A DNA stretch of 64,000 nt from contig NZ_FUXL01000008.1 in the NCBI RefSeq assembly GCF_900167365.1, positions 124,001 to 188,000 of the forward strand. Reading direction: 5' to 3'. Below, in pieces: positions 46,734-55,306 of the stretch. Made by a program: the position numbers and the translations under genes. The notes under the pieces were generated by a model. It saw only the letters and a list, made by a program, of their open reading frames with translations, ran no database searches and was not told the DNA's origin. This stretch comes from Consotaella salsifontis (GTDB taxonomy: Bacteria > Pseudomonadota > Alphaproteobacteria > Rhizobiales > Rhizobiaceae). Every line of letters begins with the position of its first letter. Within the stretch, counting starts at the first letter, position 1.

Positions 46734-48440
46734 TTGCATGCTCTGCTCGCACCCTTCGTCACGAGGCGCGGACTCCTCTTCTGGTTCCGCAGGCCGGTTC
46801 CGGTGGACCTGGTCTCCTGCCTCGGCAAGTCGGATATCCGGCGTTCGCTGCGCACCAGCGACGCTCGGGCCGCCAGACGAAGGGCATGGACGCTGTTGCG
46901 CGCGGTCGAGGAAGCATTCGAGACGTTGAGGAGGGCCGGACTCAGTTCCGACGCCCGCTCGGCGTTCGGTGCGATCCTCGATCACGTCATCGACGAGTTC
47001 GATGGCGGCCAATCTCGCTGGGCTGAGAGGGCCAAATACCGATACCTGATCGAGCGACTGGTCGCCGACGAGCCGTTGATGCCCGCCTTCGATAGGGAAG
47101 CAGCGGAAGCGCCTCGGTCGACATATCCGAACATTCGCCCTCACCCGGAAGCGGGGCCGCGCGTCACCGCCGATGTCGCGATGCGAACGGCCGCCTCCCG
47201 CGGCGGCGCCATGGCCACAGTCCCATCTGCCGCGCAGCCCACCGCCGGGGCTTCGATGTCCGCGGCGGACATCGCGGCCATGATCGACAAGGGGATTGGT
47301 GCCGCTATCAAGCGCGCCATGGCCCGTCCGGGCTCGGACGATCTTCTCTCATCGCGTGTGCCCGCCTTCCTCCAAAGGAAGACCGAAGAGTTGGGCCCCA
47401 AGGCGAAGCACCTGGCGGACTATTCGGGCCGCATCGCGGTCTTCATTGCGATCGTTGGCGACAAGCCCATCGGCGCCTACACCATCGAGGACATGCACCG
47501 GTTCCGCGACATCCTCGACCAGATCCCCGTCAAAGGCCGGCAGCGCTTCAAGACGGCTGATCCGTTACTACAGATCAGGATGAATCGGGAACTTGCCATC
47601 CCCTTCCCCCCGATCGACCCGGTCACGGTCGATGCCAAATACCTCAGCCCGATCAAGACACTGTTCAGCCATCTCGAAGGCCTTGGCGTCATCGAGAAGA
47701 GTCCGCTCGACGGCATCACGTCGAAGCGCATGAAAGGCGAGGACGGCATCGCGATCGGCCCCTCCGAGGAACGTCTGCCCTTTGAACCGGACCATCTAGC
47801 GAAGCTTCGGAAGATTGCCGACCAAAAGCCACAGTCCTCACCCGATCGCTGGTGGATACGGGTGTTGCCGCGAACCGGCTTGCGTCTCGACGAGTTCGCG
47901 GTCTTGTCCGTGTTTGACATCCGTCAGATTCATGGACGCTGGTGCGTCGATCTCCTCCATCTCGACAATGGCGACCCCGCTCACCGGGAACGCCGCAAGG
48001 AGCTCGACGTCAAAACCTCCAACTCCCGCCGCGTTGTTCCAATCCACCGCGCACTGATCGAGGACGGGTTCCTCGACCTCGTCGAAGCGCGGAGGAAGCG
48101 GAGCGGCGAAAGGGCACCCCTATTTCCGCAGTGCAAGCCCGACCGATATGGTTGCTACTCCTCCGCGCTGTCGAAGCGCCTGACCCGACAGATCGACGAG
48201 GTGACACCTGACCGCCGACACGTCACCCACTCGACCCGGCATAACTTCGCGGCGGCATGTGACGCCGCCGGGGTGCCGGATTCGGTGAGAGAGCGCTTCC
48301 TGGGCCACGCCGTCGATGAGACTGCCGTCCAGGATGGCCGTGCTCGACCGCGAGGATCGCGCGCCAAGCTGAGACGCCGATACGGCTCGCCAATACCGTC
48401 GCGCGAGGAGATGGACTGGATTGATCGGTTGCAGGTCTAG
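46734..48440 (+). CDS. Tyrosine recombinase / integrase of the island
   Basis: This 568-residue protein probably catalyses island integration at tRNA-Ser. The N-terminus (LLFWFRRPVPVDL ... SDIRRSLRTSDARAARRRA) is the DUF6538-like arm found in many proteobacterial integrases, and a SAM-like domain occupies about 210-320. The catalytic set is Arg in TGLRLDEF, Lys/Arg in KTSNSRRVVP, HSTRH, GH in FLGHAVDE and Tyr in RRRYGSP. The GH-to-Tyr distance (about 26 residues) is longer than usual. The start is a TTG at 46734 without a strong ribosome-binding site. Confidence 0.85.
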   Translation: MHALLAPFVTRRGLLFWFRRPVPVDLVSCLGKSDIRRSLRTSDARAARRRAWTLLRAVEEAFETLRRAGLSSDARSAFGAILDHVIDEFDGGQSRWAERAKYRYLIERLVADEPLMPAFDREAAEAPRSTYPNIRPHPEAGPRVTADVAMRTAASRGGAMATVPSAAQPTAGASMSAADIAAMIDKGIGAAIKRAMARPGSDDLLSSRVPAFLQRKTEELGPKAKHLADYSGRIAVFIAIVGDKPIGAYTIEDMHRFRDILDQIPVKGRQRFKTADPLLQIRMNRELAIPFPPIDPVTVDAKYLSPIKTLFSHLEGLGVIEKSPLDGITSKRMKGEDGIAIGPSEERLPFEPDHLAKLRKIADQKPQSSPDRWWIRVLPRTGLRLDEFAVLSVFDIRQIHGRWCVDLLHLDNGDPAHRERRKELDVKTSNSRRVVPIHRALIEDGFLDLVEARRKRSGERAPLFPQCKPDRYGCYSSALSKRLTRQIDEVTPDRRHVTHSTRHNFAAACDAAGVPDSVRERFLGHAVDETAVQDGRARPRGSRAKLRRRYGSPIPSREEMDWIDRLQV

Positions 48441-48769
48441 CGGGCGAAGGATTAAGCGCCGCGGCTGGAGGTTTTAGCCGCAAGCATGTTCGCAACCGAG
48501 CCTGGTCTACAGAGAAGTTATTGGTCGAATTGCTTTGCTGCGGATTGAGCTTGAGCATCCGAAGGCTAATCGTTAACCAAAGAGACGGAGTTCCTGCCCG
48601 TTCAGCTGGATTCGACAGTCCTTCAGCTCCATGTTGTCCTTGCGAGCCCAGCTCGTGTTTCACCCGGTCGGGTGGTCCAATCGGCGTCTGTCTTGCAGGG
48701 CGGCCGCCGACGGAGTTGCAGCTCCGCGACGGCCTGACCATGACAGAGCTCTGGATTGGAGAGTCCATC
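48441..48769. other. Intergenic region after the integrase
   Basis: I see no supported gene in these 329 bases. A frame open from 48521 leads into the small gene at 48770 but has unusual Cys- and Pro-rich composition and no ribosome-binding site. The region probably holds the promoter of the 48770-52305 gene group. Confidence 0.35.
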
Positions 48770-49090
48770 ATGGCTGACGCCATCTACGCCGCACATCTGT
48801 GCGGGTTCAAGCCCGTTTCCCATTCCACCATTCCGACGCCTCCCGTCACGATGGATGATTCCGTCGATCGCGTTGCCGTCACCCGCGAAGCCGACATCGC
48901 CGCCACCGCGGCCTCGATCCTCGCCGCGCTGCCCGAGGATGGGTCCCGCATGACGCTGGACGAGGTGGCGCAAAGTTTCTCGCTCGACGCGCCGGTGCTG
49001 TCGGCGATGATGTTGCTGGTCGACCGTGGGCTGATCGCAGCCGACTGCACCCTTCCCTTCTCGCGCGACCTTCCGCTTCGCCGACTCTGA
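48770..49090 (+). CDS. Small protein of unknown function (winged-helix-like)
   Basis: The protein has 106 residues from the ATG at 48770, preceded by GGAGAG; an ATG at 48740 is an alternative. The C-terminal half reads ILAALPEDGSRMTLDEVAQSFSLDAPVLSAMMLLVDRGLI. This looks like a helix-turn-helix of the winged type, with a short linker and a hydrophobic last helix. It could regulate the group of genes that follows 104 bp downstream. I do not recognise the family. Confidence 0.45.
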   Translation: MADAIYAAHLCGFKPVSHSTIPTPPVTMDDSVDRVAVTREADIAATAASILAALPEDGSRMTLDEVAQSFSLDAPVLSAMMLLVDRGLIAADCTLPFSRDLPLRRL

Positions 49091-49194
49091 CAGACGGCAG
49101 GCCCTTGAATCCTCGCCCCTGTGCGCTGCAGGGGGACTTTATTCCATCGCGATGAAAAGGCGGTGCGCACGGTTTGCGCGACCGAGGGTGAACT

Positions 49195-50076
49195 ATGTCC
49201 AAATTCAGTGAGAGACTGTTCGACCAGAAACAGCCCGCAGACGAGGCCGACAGTCGGCTCGACGCGGCCTTCACGCAACTCGCAGCTCGCGTGATCCGCG
49301 AAGCGGACGACCTTGCTCGGGGTCAGGACCCGGTGCTTCAGGAGTTTGCCGGGCTGACCAGCCTCGCTCACTCCATCGTGCTGCGACACGGGCAGGCCGC
49401 GGCAACCGCACTCGCCCGGATCATCGAGGTGTCGGGACCGCATTTCCAAGTGTTGACAGAGGAGAAGATCCCGCTGACGGCAGCGGCCGAAGCCGCCGTT
49501 ATCGCTAATGCACCCCACCGACTGCACCAGGTTGATCTCCCACACGACCAGGGTGTCCGTGGTAGCTATCGATGCGATATCGTCCTGCTCTGCGAGAAGG
49601 TCGGCTATGGGGTGCTGATCGAAGTGAAACGCGGCGCCTCGAGCCGGTCGCACAAGGCAATGCTGCGCCGTCTCGAGATCGCCCGTCTCGCCGCCCGTTT
49701 TCATCTGCAGCAGAAGAGCCGGATCTCGCGCGTCGAGGCGGTCATCATCGATCTCCACGGCACGGAATCTGCGCCCGGCGTGATCCTGCGCGACCAGATC
49801 GACGATTTCTTTGGGCTGCCGATCACTCGTCAGCTCGACAGGTTCGACGCGATCTATCGAGCTCGGGCTCGCTCCGCCTTGGTCCGCCGGTACGAAAACC
49901 TCTCCCAGGCGCTCACCCCCGCCAGCGTGAACATCTCTGGGGACGGGCAGAGTCAGGCAGCGGCTTCAGCCGTCGGCGATGAAGACGCTGGCGACAACCC
50001 CATTGGGCCGGCGCGCATCCTCGCCGCCCGGCAAAGGCAATCCGGAGGTCTGCACGTCGTCGGAGGTGCCCAATGA
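49195..50076 (+). CDS. Putative PD-(D/E)XK-type nuclease-like protein
   Basis: This 293-residue protein does not belong to a family I can name. Residues 127-147 read as a restriction-endonuclease-like core. Asp128 (CDIVLL) is followed by a turn (EKVGYG), then Glu143 and Lys145 in LIEVKRG, giving the D-x14-E-x-K pattern. A helical N-terminal half precedes it, and an Arg-rich helix (RSHKAMLRRLEIARLAARFH) follows. Its last four bases overlap the next gene (ATGA). It could be the nuclease or DNA-recognition subunit of a system with the AAA+ protease at 50350. Confidence 0.5.
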   Translation: MSKFSERLFDQKQPADEADSRLDAAFTQLAARVIREADDLARGQDPVLQEFAGLTSLAHSIVLRHGQAAATALARIIEVSGPHFQVLTEEKIPLTAAAEAAVIANAPHRLHQVDLPHDQGVRGSYRCDIVLLCEKVGYGVLIEVKRGASSRSHKAMLRRLEIARLAARFHLQQKSRISRVEAVIIDLHGTESAPGVILRDQIDDFFGLPITRQLDRFDAIYRARARSALVRRYENLSQALTPASVNISGDGQSQAAASAVGDEDAGDNPIGPARILAARQRQSGGLHVVGGAQ

Positions 50077-50363
50077 GCCGGGATAGAACGTGCACGCGAG
50101 CGGATGGCAAGATGGATGACGGGAACCCCGATAACACCAATGCTCCCACGGTCGTCAAACTTCCGTCGTTCATCGCGATCGGCGCGCTGCTGCGGCTTCA
50201 TCGAGCCGGAGCTGCCGCGCCACACGTCGAGGCGGAGGTTCGCCATCGGGCAGTTCAGGGCGATCCGGCGGCCCAACTCGTCGTGAGCTGGCTGGATCGA
50301 CTCGTGGCGAAGCCGGTTGATCGGGCGGGCGTCGACAGGGGAGGCTGCGATGGCGCTCGCTGA
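50073..50363 (+). CDS. Small protein of unknown function
   Basis: This 96-residue frame overlaps the previous gene by four bases (ATGA) and the next by 14, so coupling supports it as real. The middle shows a helical segment (LPSFIAIGALLRLHRAGAAAP) and then VQGDPAAQLVVSWLDRLV; the ends are charged and low complexity. There is no recognised domain. It may be an adaptor or inhibitor for one of its neighbours. Confidence 0.45.
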   Translation: MSRDRTCTRADGKMDDGNPDNTNAPTVVKLPSFIAIGALLRLHRAGAAAPHVEAEVRHRAVQGDPAAQLVVSWLDRLVAKPVDRAGVDRGGCDGAR

Positions 50364-52305
50364 CCTACCGAAGACAGTCGATAGGGACTTCGACCTTGCT
50401 CTCGACGAGTTCGACGCTGCAGTCGGCGACGACGCCCCGCAATCTGCTGACCATCGGCACCGTCGGTTTGCCCGTCTCTTGCCTGCGGAGCGCCTGCTTG
50501 CCGACCGGATACGATGCGAGGTCTTTCCACTGCGCCGCAGGGTTGCGCGCGGCAGCAATCTGCTGATTCTGCTCCGGGTTCCATCCGCCGATTGGCTCCT
50601 ATCGGCGGTCCCGGCCGCAGAAGCGGCAATGGCAGATCTTGCCGCGCGAGCAGGATGCGAGGAGAGACGATGCGGGCGGGTAATCTTCGAGCCCTCTTCT
50701 CGCCGGAAGTCGATCGACGTCGACGAGGTTCGAGGGCACCTTCTATCGGGGCATTGCATTCTCTCGATGCCGCAGGGGTGCAAGATGCCACCGGTGCTCG
50801 CCGCCTTGGCCGATCTCGACATGACGATCTCCCCGTTCGCGGTCGACGAGGTCACCAGGGCACTTCGTCGCAGCTATGCGGGATCTCGCATTCGCCTTGG
50901 GCACGAGGCAGGTCTCTCTGCCTTGACCCCAGTCGATCTCAACCTGGCTTGCAGAAAGTCCGGCAGGCCGCGCGAAGCCATCGGCCTTTTGGCCAAGCTC
51001 GCCGGTTCCTCAGCCACAAGCGGTGACAGTTCGGTTCCGGCGTTCGAGAAGCTGGAAGGCTATGGGGACGCCAAAGCCTGGGGCTTGCAGATGATCGCCG
51101 ACAACGCCGCATACAGACGCGGTGAGATTGCGGGCAGCGACATCGGTCCGGGAGCGCTGCTGGTTGGTCCGCCTGGGACCGGCAAGACGCTGTTCGCAAA
51201 TTCCCTCGCGAAAGCAGCCGGAACGGCCTTCTTTCCGGCCTCGTATTCGGCGTGGCAGGGCCAGCGGGAAGGGCATTTGGGCGATGTAACCAAATCAATC
51301 CAGCGCACGTTTTCTGATGCACGCGCGGCGTCTCCGGCAATTGTCTTCCTCGATGAACTCGATGCGATTCCGGCTCGGAATGCCGGAGCACGGCATGACG
51401 ACTGGTGGGGTGCCATTGTGGCGACCCTGCTCGAAGAATTGGACGGTACGGACCGGCGCCAAGGAGTCGTCGTGGTCGGCGCTTGCAACGACGATCGCGG
51501 ACTGGATCGAGCGCTCGTCCGCGCTGGTCGGCTTGACCGAATCATTCGGATAGACTTGCCGGACGAAGCCGCCCTAACGAAGATCCTGGCACATCATCTT
51601 CCCAACCTGCCACTCGATCAACTCGAGCCAATCGCCATTACCCACGCCGGGACGATGTCCGGCGCCGACGTAGCTCGCCTCGCGCGTGATGCCCGCGCAA
51701 GAGCGAGAAGTCGGGGAAGAGCAATGGAGCCCAGCGACGTGCTCGCCACAGCGTTGCCCGTCGATGAGCGTCCCGAATCCCTCCGCCGGCGGATCGCCAT
51801 TCATGAAGCGGGGCACGCCGTTGTCGGTATGGTTCAAGGCGCCGTGCCTCGGTCAGTATCGATCGTCGGTGACCATAGCAGTGGCGGTCGAGTCATCACG
51901 CCGGCAGTGGGCGGCGAAGGCGTCCTTCCCGACATTGAAAAAACGGTCATCCGGACCTTGGCCGGGCGGGCGGCCGAGGAGATCATCCTCGGCAATGTCT
52001 CTGCCGGCGCCTCCAATGACCTTGAGCGAGCGACGACGCTCGTCGCCCAGGTCGAGGCCTATCTGGGGCTGGGGTCGCATCTCGCTGCCGTGACAGGTGC
52101 CGAGCACGCTCCGACGGAACGGCGTCTGCGACGGCTTTACGGCGAAGCGGCGATCCTCATCCTCACCCACAAGAGCGACGTGGTCGCCTTGGCCGATCGT
52201 CTCATGAAAGAGCGGGTCATGGGCCAGCAAGCACTGAAGGATTTTGCATGTGAAAGGTGTTGGCAGACTCTCACGATTCAGCCGGTCGAGAGACCGCCGG
52301 ACTGA
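50350..52305 (+). CDS. Soluble FtsH-like AAA+ zinc protease
   Basis: The protein has 651 residues from the ATG at 50350 behind GGGGAGG. The AAA+ module has Walker A GPPGTGKT (273-280), Walker B IVFLDELDAI (331-340), and arginine fingers in RAGRLDR. The M41 peptidase module has HEAGH (485-489), and a third zinc ligand Asp557 in GASNDLERAT is as in FtsH. Unlike housekeeping FtsH there are no N-terminal membrane helices; a ~230-residue soluble domain precedes the ATPase. So it is an unanchored AAA+ protease with an unknown substrate-recognition domain, coupled to the two genes upstream. Confidence 0.88.
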   Translation: MALADLPKTVDRDFDLALDEFDAAVGDDAPQSADHRHRRFARLLPAERLLADRIRCEVFPLRRRVARGSNLLILLRVPSADWLLSAVPAAEAAMADLAARAGCEERRCGRVIFEPSSRRKSIDVDEVRGHLLSGHCILSMPQGCKMPPVLAALADLDMTISPFAVDEVTRALRRSYAGSRIRLGHEAGLSALTPVDLNLACRKSGRPREAIGLLAKLAGSSATSGDSSVPAFEKLEGYGDAKAWGLQMIADNAAYRRGEIAGSDIGPGALLVGPPGTGKTLFANSLAKAAGTAFFPASYSAWQGQREGHLGDVTKSIQRTFSDARAASPAIVFLDELDAIPARNAGARHDDWWGAIVATLLEELDGTDRRQGVVVVGACNDDRGLDRALVRAGRLDRIIRIDLPDEAALTKILAHHLPNLPLDQLEPIAITHAGTMSGADVARLARDARARARSRGRAMEPSDVLATALPVDERPESLRRRIAIHEAGHAVVGMVQGAVPRSVSIVGDHSSGGRVITPAVGGEGVLPDIEKTVIRTLAGRAAEEIILGNVSAGASNDLERATTLVAQVEAYLGLGSHLAAVTGAEHAPTERRLRRLYGEAAILILTHKSDVVALADRLMKERVMGQQALKDFACERCWQTLTIQPVERPPD

Positions 52306-52423
52306 CTGGCTGCGGCAAATTGCCGGGCGGCCCGGCGTGGTGCCGGGCCAGAAAGAATCGCTTCTCTCATGCTGCGAATCACTTTTTATTGTCGAGTAAC
52401 GAAGGGAGTCGGGGCCGAGATTT

Positions 52424-53419
52424 ATGATCGACTGTACAAGGACCGAGGTGACCAGGACGCCCGAGACACAACACCGCTATCGAAAGCGATGCCTTGATCT
52501 GAAGGACCAGGCATATCGGGAGACCAACCGCCCAATGCCAATCATGGACCTCATCCGGTGGTTCACAGGACAAGATCGGCGGTGGGCGCCATCAACCGTC
52601 AGGCAGTATCGGGCGGCGCTGACGTGCATGATCGAGGCGGCAGCGGCCGCACGTAGGATCTCCGCGGAGGGGCAGGAGACCTTGATCGCACATCTAAAAT
52701 CCGGCCCTGCCCCGCGTGATCGTCATGAGGAGCCGCGACGGACCTCTGCCAAGAAGAGGAAATCCGTTCCCATCAAGGAATGGGGGCGCCTGATCGGAGC
52801 ACTCATCAATGGTGACGAACGCGACAAGCTGGCCGCATCCTTCATTTCATGCAACCTGCCGCTCGGGCTGAGGCCCGTCGAGTATCAGGACGCCTGCTCG
52901 GACGGGCGGACGTTGAAAGTCATCAATGCGAAAGCGACAAACGGCCGAAGCTTCGGTATGACCCGAGACATCGATCTTGCTCCGGTAACAGATCAAAATC
53001 CGTCATTTCCGGCGTTTCTTCTCCGGTTCCTGCAACGCTTGCGAGAAGCTGCTGCGGAAGCCGGCGGTTGGGCGCGCCTCTGGAGCCGAATCGCCGCGCG
53101 AATAGCACGTGCGTGTAAACGATGCGCGATCCGCCGAGTCTCGCTCTACTCGACCCGCCATGCGGCGCTTGCGACTGCGAAACAGCTGCTTTCGATGGAA
53201 GAGGTCGCGGCGCTGGCGGGGCACAAGACGACGCGCACGGCGACGGTGCATTACGCCAAGCGTCGTTCTGGCCTCTCTGCTAGGCTTCGATGCGGGGCGC
53301 CAACGCCAGAAACGACTTCGCAAGTCAAACCATCTCGGAAGGCCGAACGACAGACAAACATCGAATACCATGAGGCTGCCGCAAGAACTCCGTCATCGAT
53401 TAGAGCATTTCCGGCTTAA
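52424..53419 (+). CDS. Second tyrosine recombinase (C-terminus replaced by IS sequence)
   Basis: This 331-residue recombinase-like protein has an N-terminal SAM-like domain (MDLIRWFTGQDRRWAPSTVRQY). The catalytic region has Arg in PLGLRPVEY, an SLYSTRHAALA box, GHKTTRT and Tyr in VHYAKRR. The final residues (about SIRAFPA) are encoded by the end of an IS630 remnant, so the natural C-terminus is probably lost, although the catalytic core is complete. A role in mobility of a sub-element is inferred. Confidence 0.72.
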   Translation: MIDCTRTEVTRTPETQHRYRKRCLDLKDQAYRETNRPMPIMDLIRWFTGQDRRWAPSTVRQYRAALTCMIEAAAAARRISAEGQETLIAHLKSGPAPRDRHEEPRRTSAKKRKSVPIKEWGRLIGALINGDERDKLAASFISCNLPLGLRPVEYQDACSDGRTLKVINAKATNGRSFGMTRDIDLAPVTDQNPSFPAFLLRFLQRLREAAAEAGGWARLWSRIAARIARACKRCAIRRVSLYSTRHAALATAKQLLSMEEVAALAGHKTTRTATVHYAKRRSGLSARLRCGAPTPETTSQVKPSRKAERQTNIEYHEAAARTPSSIRAFPA

Positions 53420-53841
53420 TCCGGCTCATAGCCAGCGGCGGCGAAGTAGTTGGCGCACTCGTCAGGCTTGAAGAGTGGGAGGACCGCGCCGACGGCGTCC
53501 CAGAGGCCATCGACCGATCGCTCGGCTCTCGCCCGCAGCAGCGACTTGAGCTTGGAGAAGGCCATCTCGATCGGGTTGAAATCGGGACTGTAGGGCGGGA
53601 GGTAGTGCAACTCCGCGCCAGCCCCCTCGATCGCCGAGCGAACGCCTTCGGTCTTGTGCGCCGGTAGATTGTCCATGACCACGATGTCGCCTGGCGCGAG
53701 CGTCGGGACGAGCACCTGCTCGACATAGGCTCGGAAGGCGATGGCGTTCATCGCCCCGTCCAGCACCATTGGCGCGGTCATCCCCGTCAGTCGTAACGCG
53801 CCGGTGAAGGTTGTCGTCTTCCAGTGACCGTGAGGGACCCC
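53416..53841 (-). pseudogene. IS630-family transposase, C-terminal remnant
   Basis: The frame is open from the junction at 53841 to the stop at 53416, about 141 residues. It starts in the middle of the protein ([12 protein letters not shown]), has the catalytic DNLPAHK and [11 protein letters not shown] (DDE motif) and ends GYEPD. The N-terminal ~200 residues are missing: the copy is cut by an IS3-family element, and the expected other half is not on its far side. It is inactive on its own. Confidence 0.88.
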
Positions 53842-53868
53842 TGAACCGCACCGGATTTGCCGGAGGCT
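53842..53868. repeat. Left terminal inverted repeat of the IS3-family element
   Basis: These 27 bases start TGAACCGCACCGGATTTGCC. They pair with 55136-55162 except for one base. Confidence 0.9.
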
Positions 53869-53894
53869 CCCACTCCTGAGAGGATGGAGCCACG

Positions 53895-54221
53895 ATGAGC
53901 AAGACGACGAACAAATTCTCGCCGGAAGTGCGCGAGCGAGCGGTGCGGATGGTGCTGGACCATGAAGGCGAGCACGTCTCGCGCTGGGCCGCCATTCTTT
54001 CGATTGCCCCGAAGATCGGCTGCGCGGCGCAGACGCTGAACGAATGGGTCAAGAAGGCCGAGGTCGACAGCGGCAAGCGGGCGGGCATCACCACCGAGAT
54101 GGCCGAGAAGATGAAGGCGCTGGAGCGGGAGAACCGGGAGCTTCGTCAGGCCAATGAGATCCTGCGCAAGGCCTCGGCGTATTTTGCGATGGCGGAGCTC
54201 GACCGCCGGTCGAAGTCATGA
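53895..54221 (+). CDS. IS3-family transposase OrfA
   Basis: This 108-residue DNA-binding subunit has a helix-turn-helix ([19 protein letters not shown] ... [16 protein letters not shown]) and a leucine-zipper-like C-terminal coiled coil ([21 protein letters not shown]). It overlaps orfB by four bases (ATGA). OrfAB fusion could also arise by a -1 frameshift, but no obvious slippery run was seen. Confidence 0.93.
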   Translation: MSKTTNKFSPEVRERAVRMVLDHEGEHVSRWAAILSIAPKIGCAAQTLNEWVKKAEVDSGKRAGITTEMAEKMKALERENRELRQANEILRKASAYFAMAELDRRSKS

Positions 54222-55123
54222 TCGCCTTCATCGACGATCATCGCGGGGAACACGGGGTCGAGCCGATCTGCCAGGTGCTGCCGATCGCCCCGTCGACCTA
54301 TTACGACCATGTGGCCAAGCGCGCCGATCCCTCTCGCCTTCCACCTCGCACCAAACGCGATGCGGAACTGCGGCCCGAGATTGAGCGTGTCTTCGACGAC
54401 AATTTCGGCGTCTATGGCGTGCGCAAGGTCTGGCGGCAGATGCGCCGGGAAGGGTTCGACATCGCCCGATGTACGGTGGCTCGCCTGATGAAGACAATGG
54501 GCATCAAAGGCGCGGTGCGCGGCAAGCGCGTGAAGACGACGATCAGCGACAAGGCAGTGCCGTGCCCGCTGGACCGGGTGAACCGCCAGTTCCAGGCCCC
54601 GGCGCCGAATGTCTTATGGGTGAGCGATTTCACCTATGTTGCGACCTGGCAGGGGTTCGTCTACGTCGCCTTCGTCATCGACGCCTATGCCCGCCGCATC
54701 GTCGGTTGGCGTGTCAGCCGCACGGCCCGTGCCGGGTTTGTTCTCGATGCCTTGGAGCAGGCAGTTCATCAACGCCGCCCCGCCAAAGGCATCGGGCTCG
54801 TGCACCATAGCGATCGAGGATCCCAATATCTGTCGATCAAATATACCGAGCGACTCGCCGAAGCGGGGATCGAGCCGTCCGTCGGCAGTGTCGGTGACAG
54901 CTATGAGAATGCCCTCGCCGAGACGATCAACGGGCTGTTCAAAGCCGAGGTCATTCATCGCCGAGGGCCATGGCGCCACGTCGAAGCCGTCGAATTCGCG
55001 ACACTCGAATGGGTGGATTGGTTCAACAACCGCCGTCTGCTCGAGCCGATCAGCAACATTCCGCCCGCGGAAGCTGAAGCCAACTATTACGCCGCCCTGG
55101 ACCAAACCGACATGGCCGCATAG
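54218..55123 (+). CDS. IS3-family transposase OrfB (integrase core)
   Basis: This 301-residue catalytic subunit has an HTH-21-type region ([20 protein letters not shown]), then the rve core. The DDE triad falls in [10 protein letters not shown] (first Asp), HHSDRGSQY (second Asp) and [14 protein letters not shown] (Glu). The C-terminus has [21 protein letters not shown], usual for IS3. It looks intact, so the element may be active. Confidence 0.95.
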   Translation: MIAFIDDHRGEHGVEPICQVLPIAPSTYYDHVAKRADPSRLPPRTKRDAELRPEIERVFDDNFGVYGVRKVWRQMRREGFDIARCTVARLMKTMGIKGAVRGKRVKTTISDKAVPCPLDRVNRQFQAPAPNVLWVSDFTYVATWQGFVYVAFVIDAYARRIVGWRVSRTARAGFVLDALEQAVHQRRPAKGIGLVHHSDRGSQYLSIKYTERLAEAGIEPSVGSVGDSYENALAETINGLFKAEVIHRRGPWRHVEAVEFATLEWVDWFNNRRLLEPISNIPPAEAEANYYAALDQTDMAA

Positions 55124-55135
55124 CTAAGATCAATC

Positions 55136-55162
55136 AGCCTCCGGCAAATCCGGCGCGGTTCA
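55136..55162. repeat. Right terminal inverted repeat of the IS3-family element
   Basis: These 27 bases end AATCCGGCGCGGTTCA and are complementary to 53842-53868, with one mismatch. Confidence 0.9.
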
Positions 55163-55306
55163 AAGCCCTGTTTTGAAGCTATCAGAACAGAGTCGATTCC
55201 ATATCTTAGCATACTGAATGGCTTGCTATGCGGCCCTCCGAGGAGCGGTCGTGCCCTAGCCAGAATGGGCAATTGATGCAGATATGTGAGGCGCCCGCCT
55301 TGCCAG

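Larger units (their letters stand above)
53842..55162 (+). mobile_element. Complete IS3-family insertion sequence
   Basis: This 1321-bp element is bounded by 27-bp terminal inverted repeats beginning TGAACCG and ending CGGTTCA, with one mismatch. It contains orfA and orfB in the usual order. It interrupts the IS630 remnant. I see no clear target duplication at the two junctions (…GGACCCC left, AAGCCC… right), which fits the loss of flanking DNA on the right. Confidence 0.92.
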
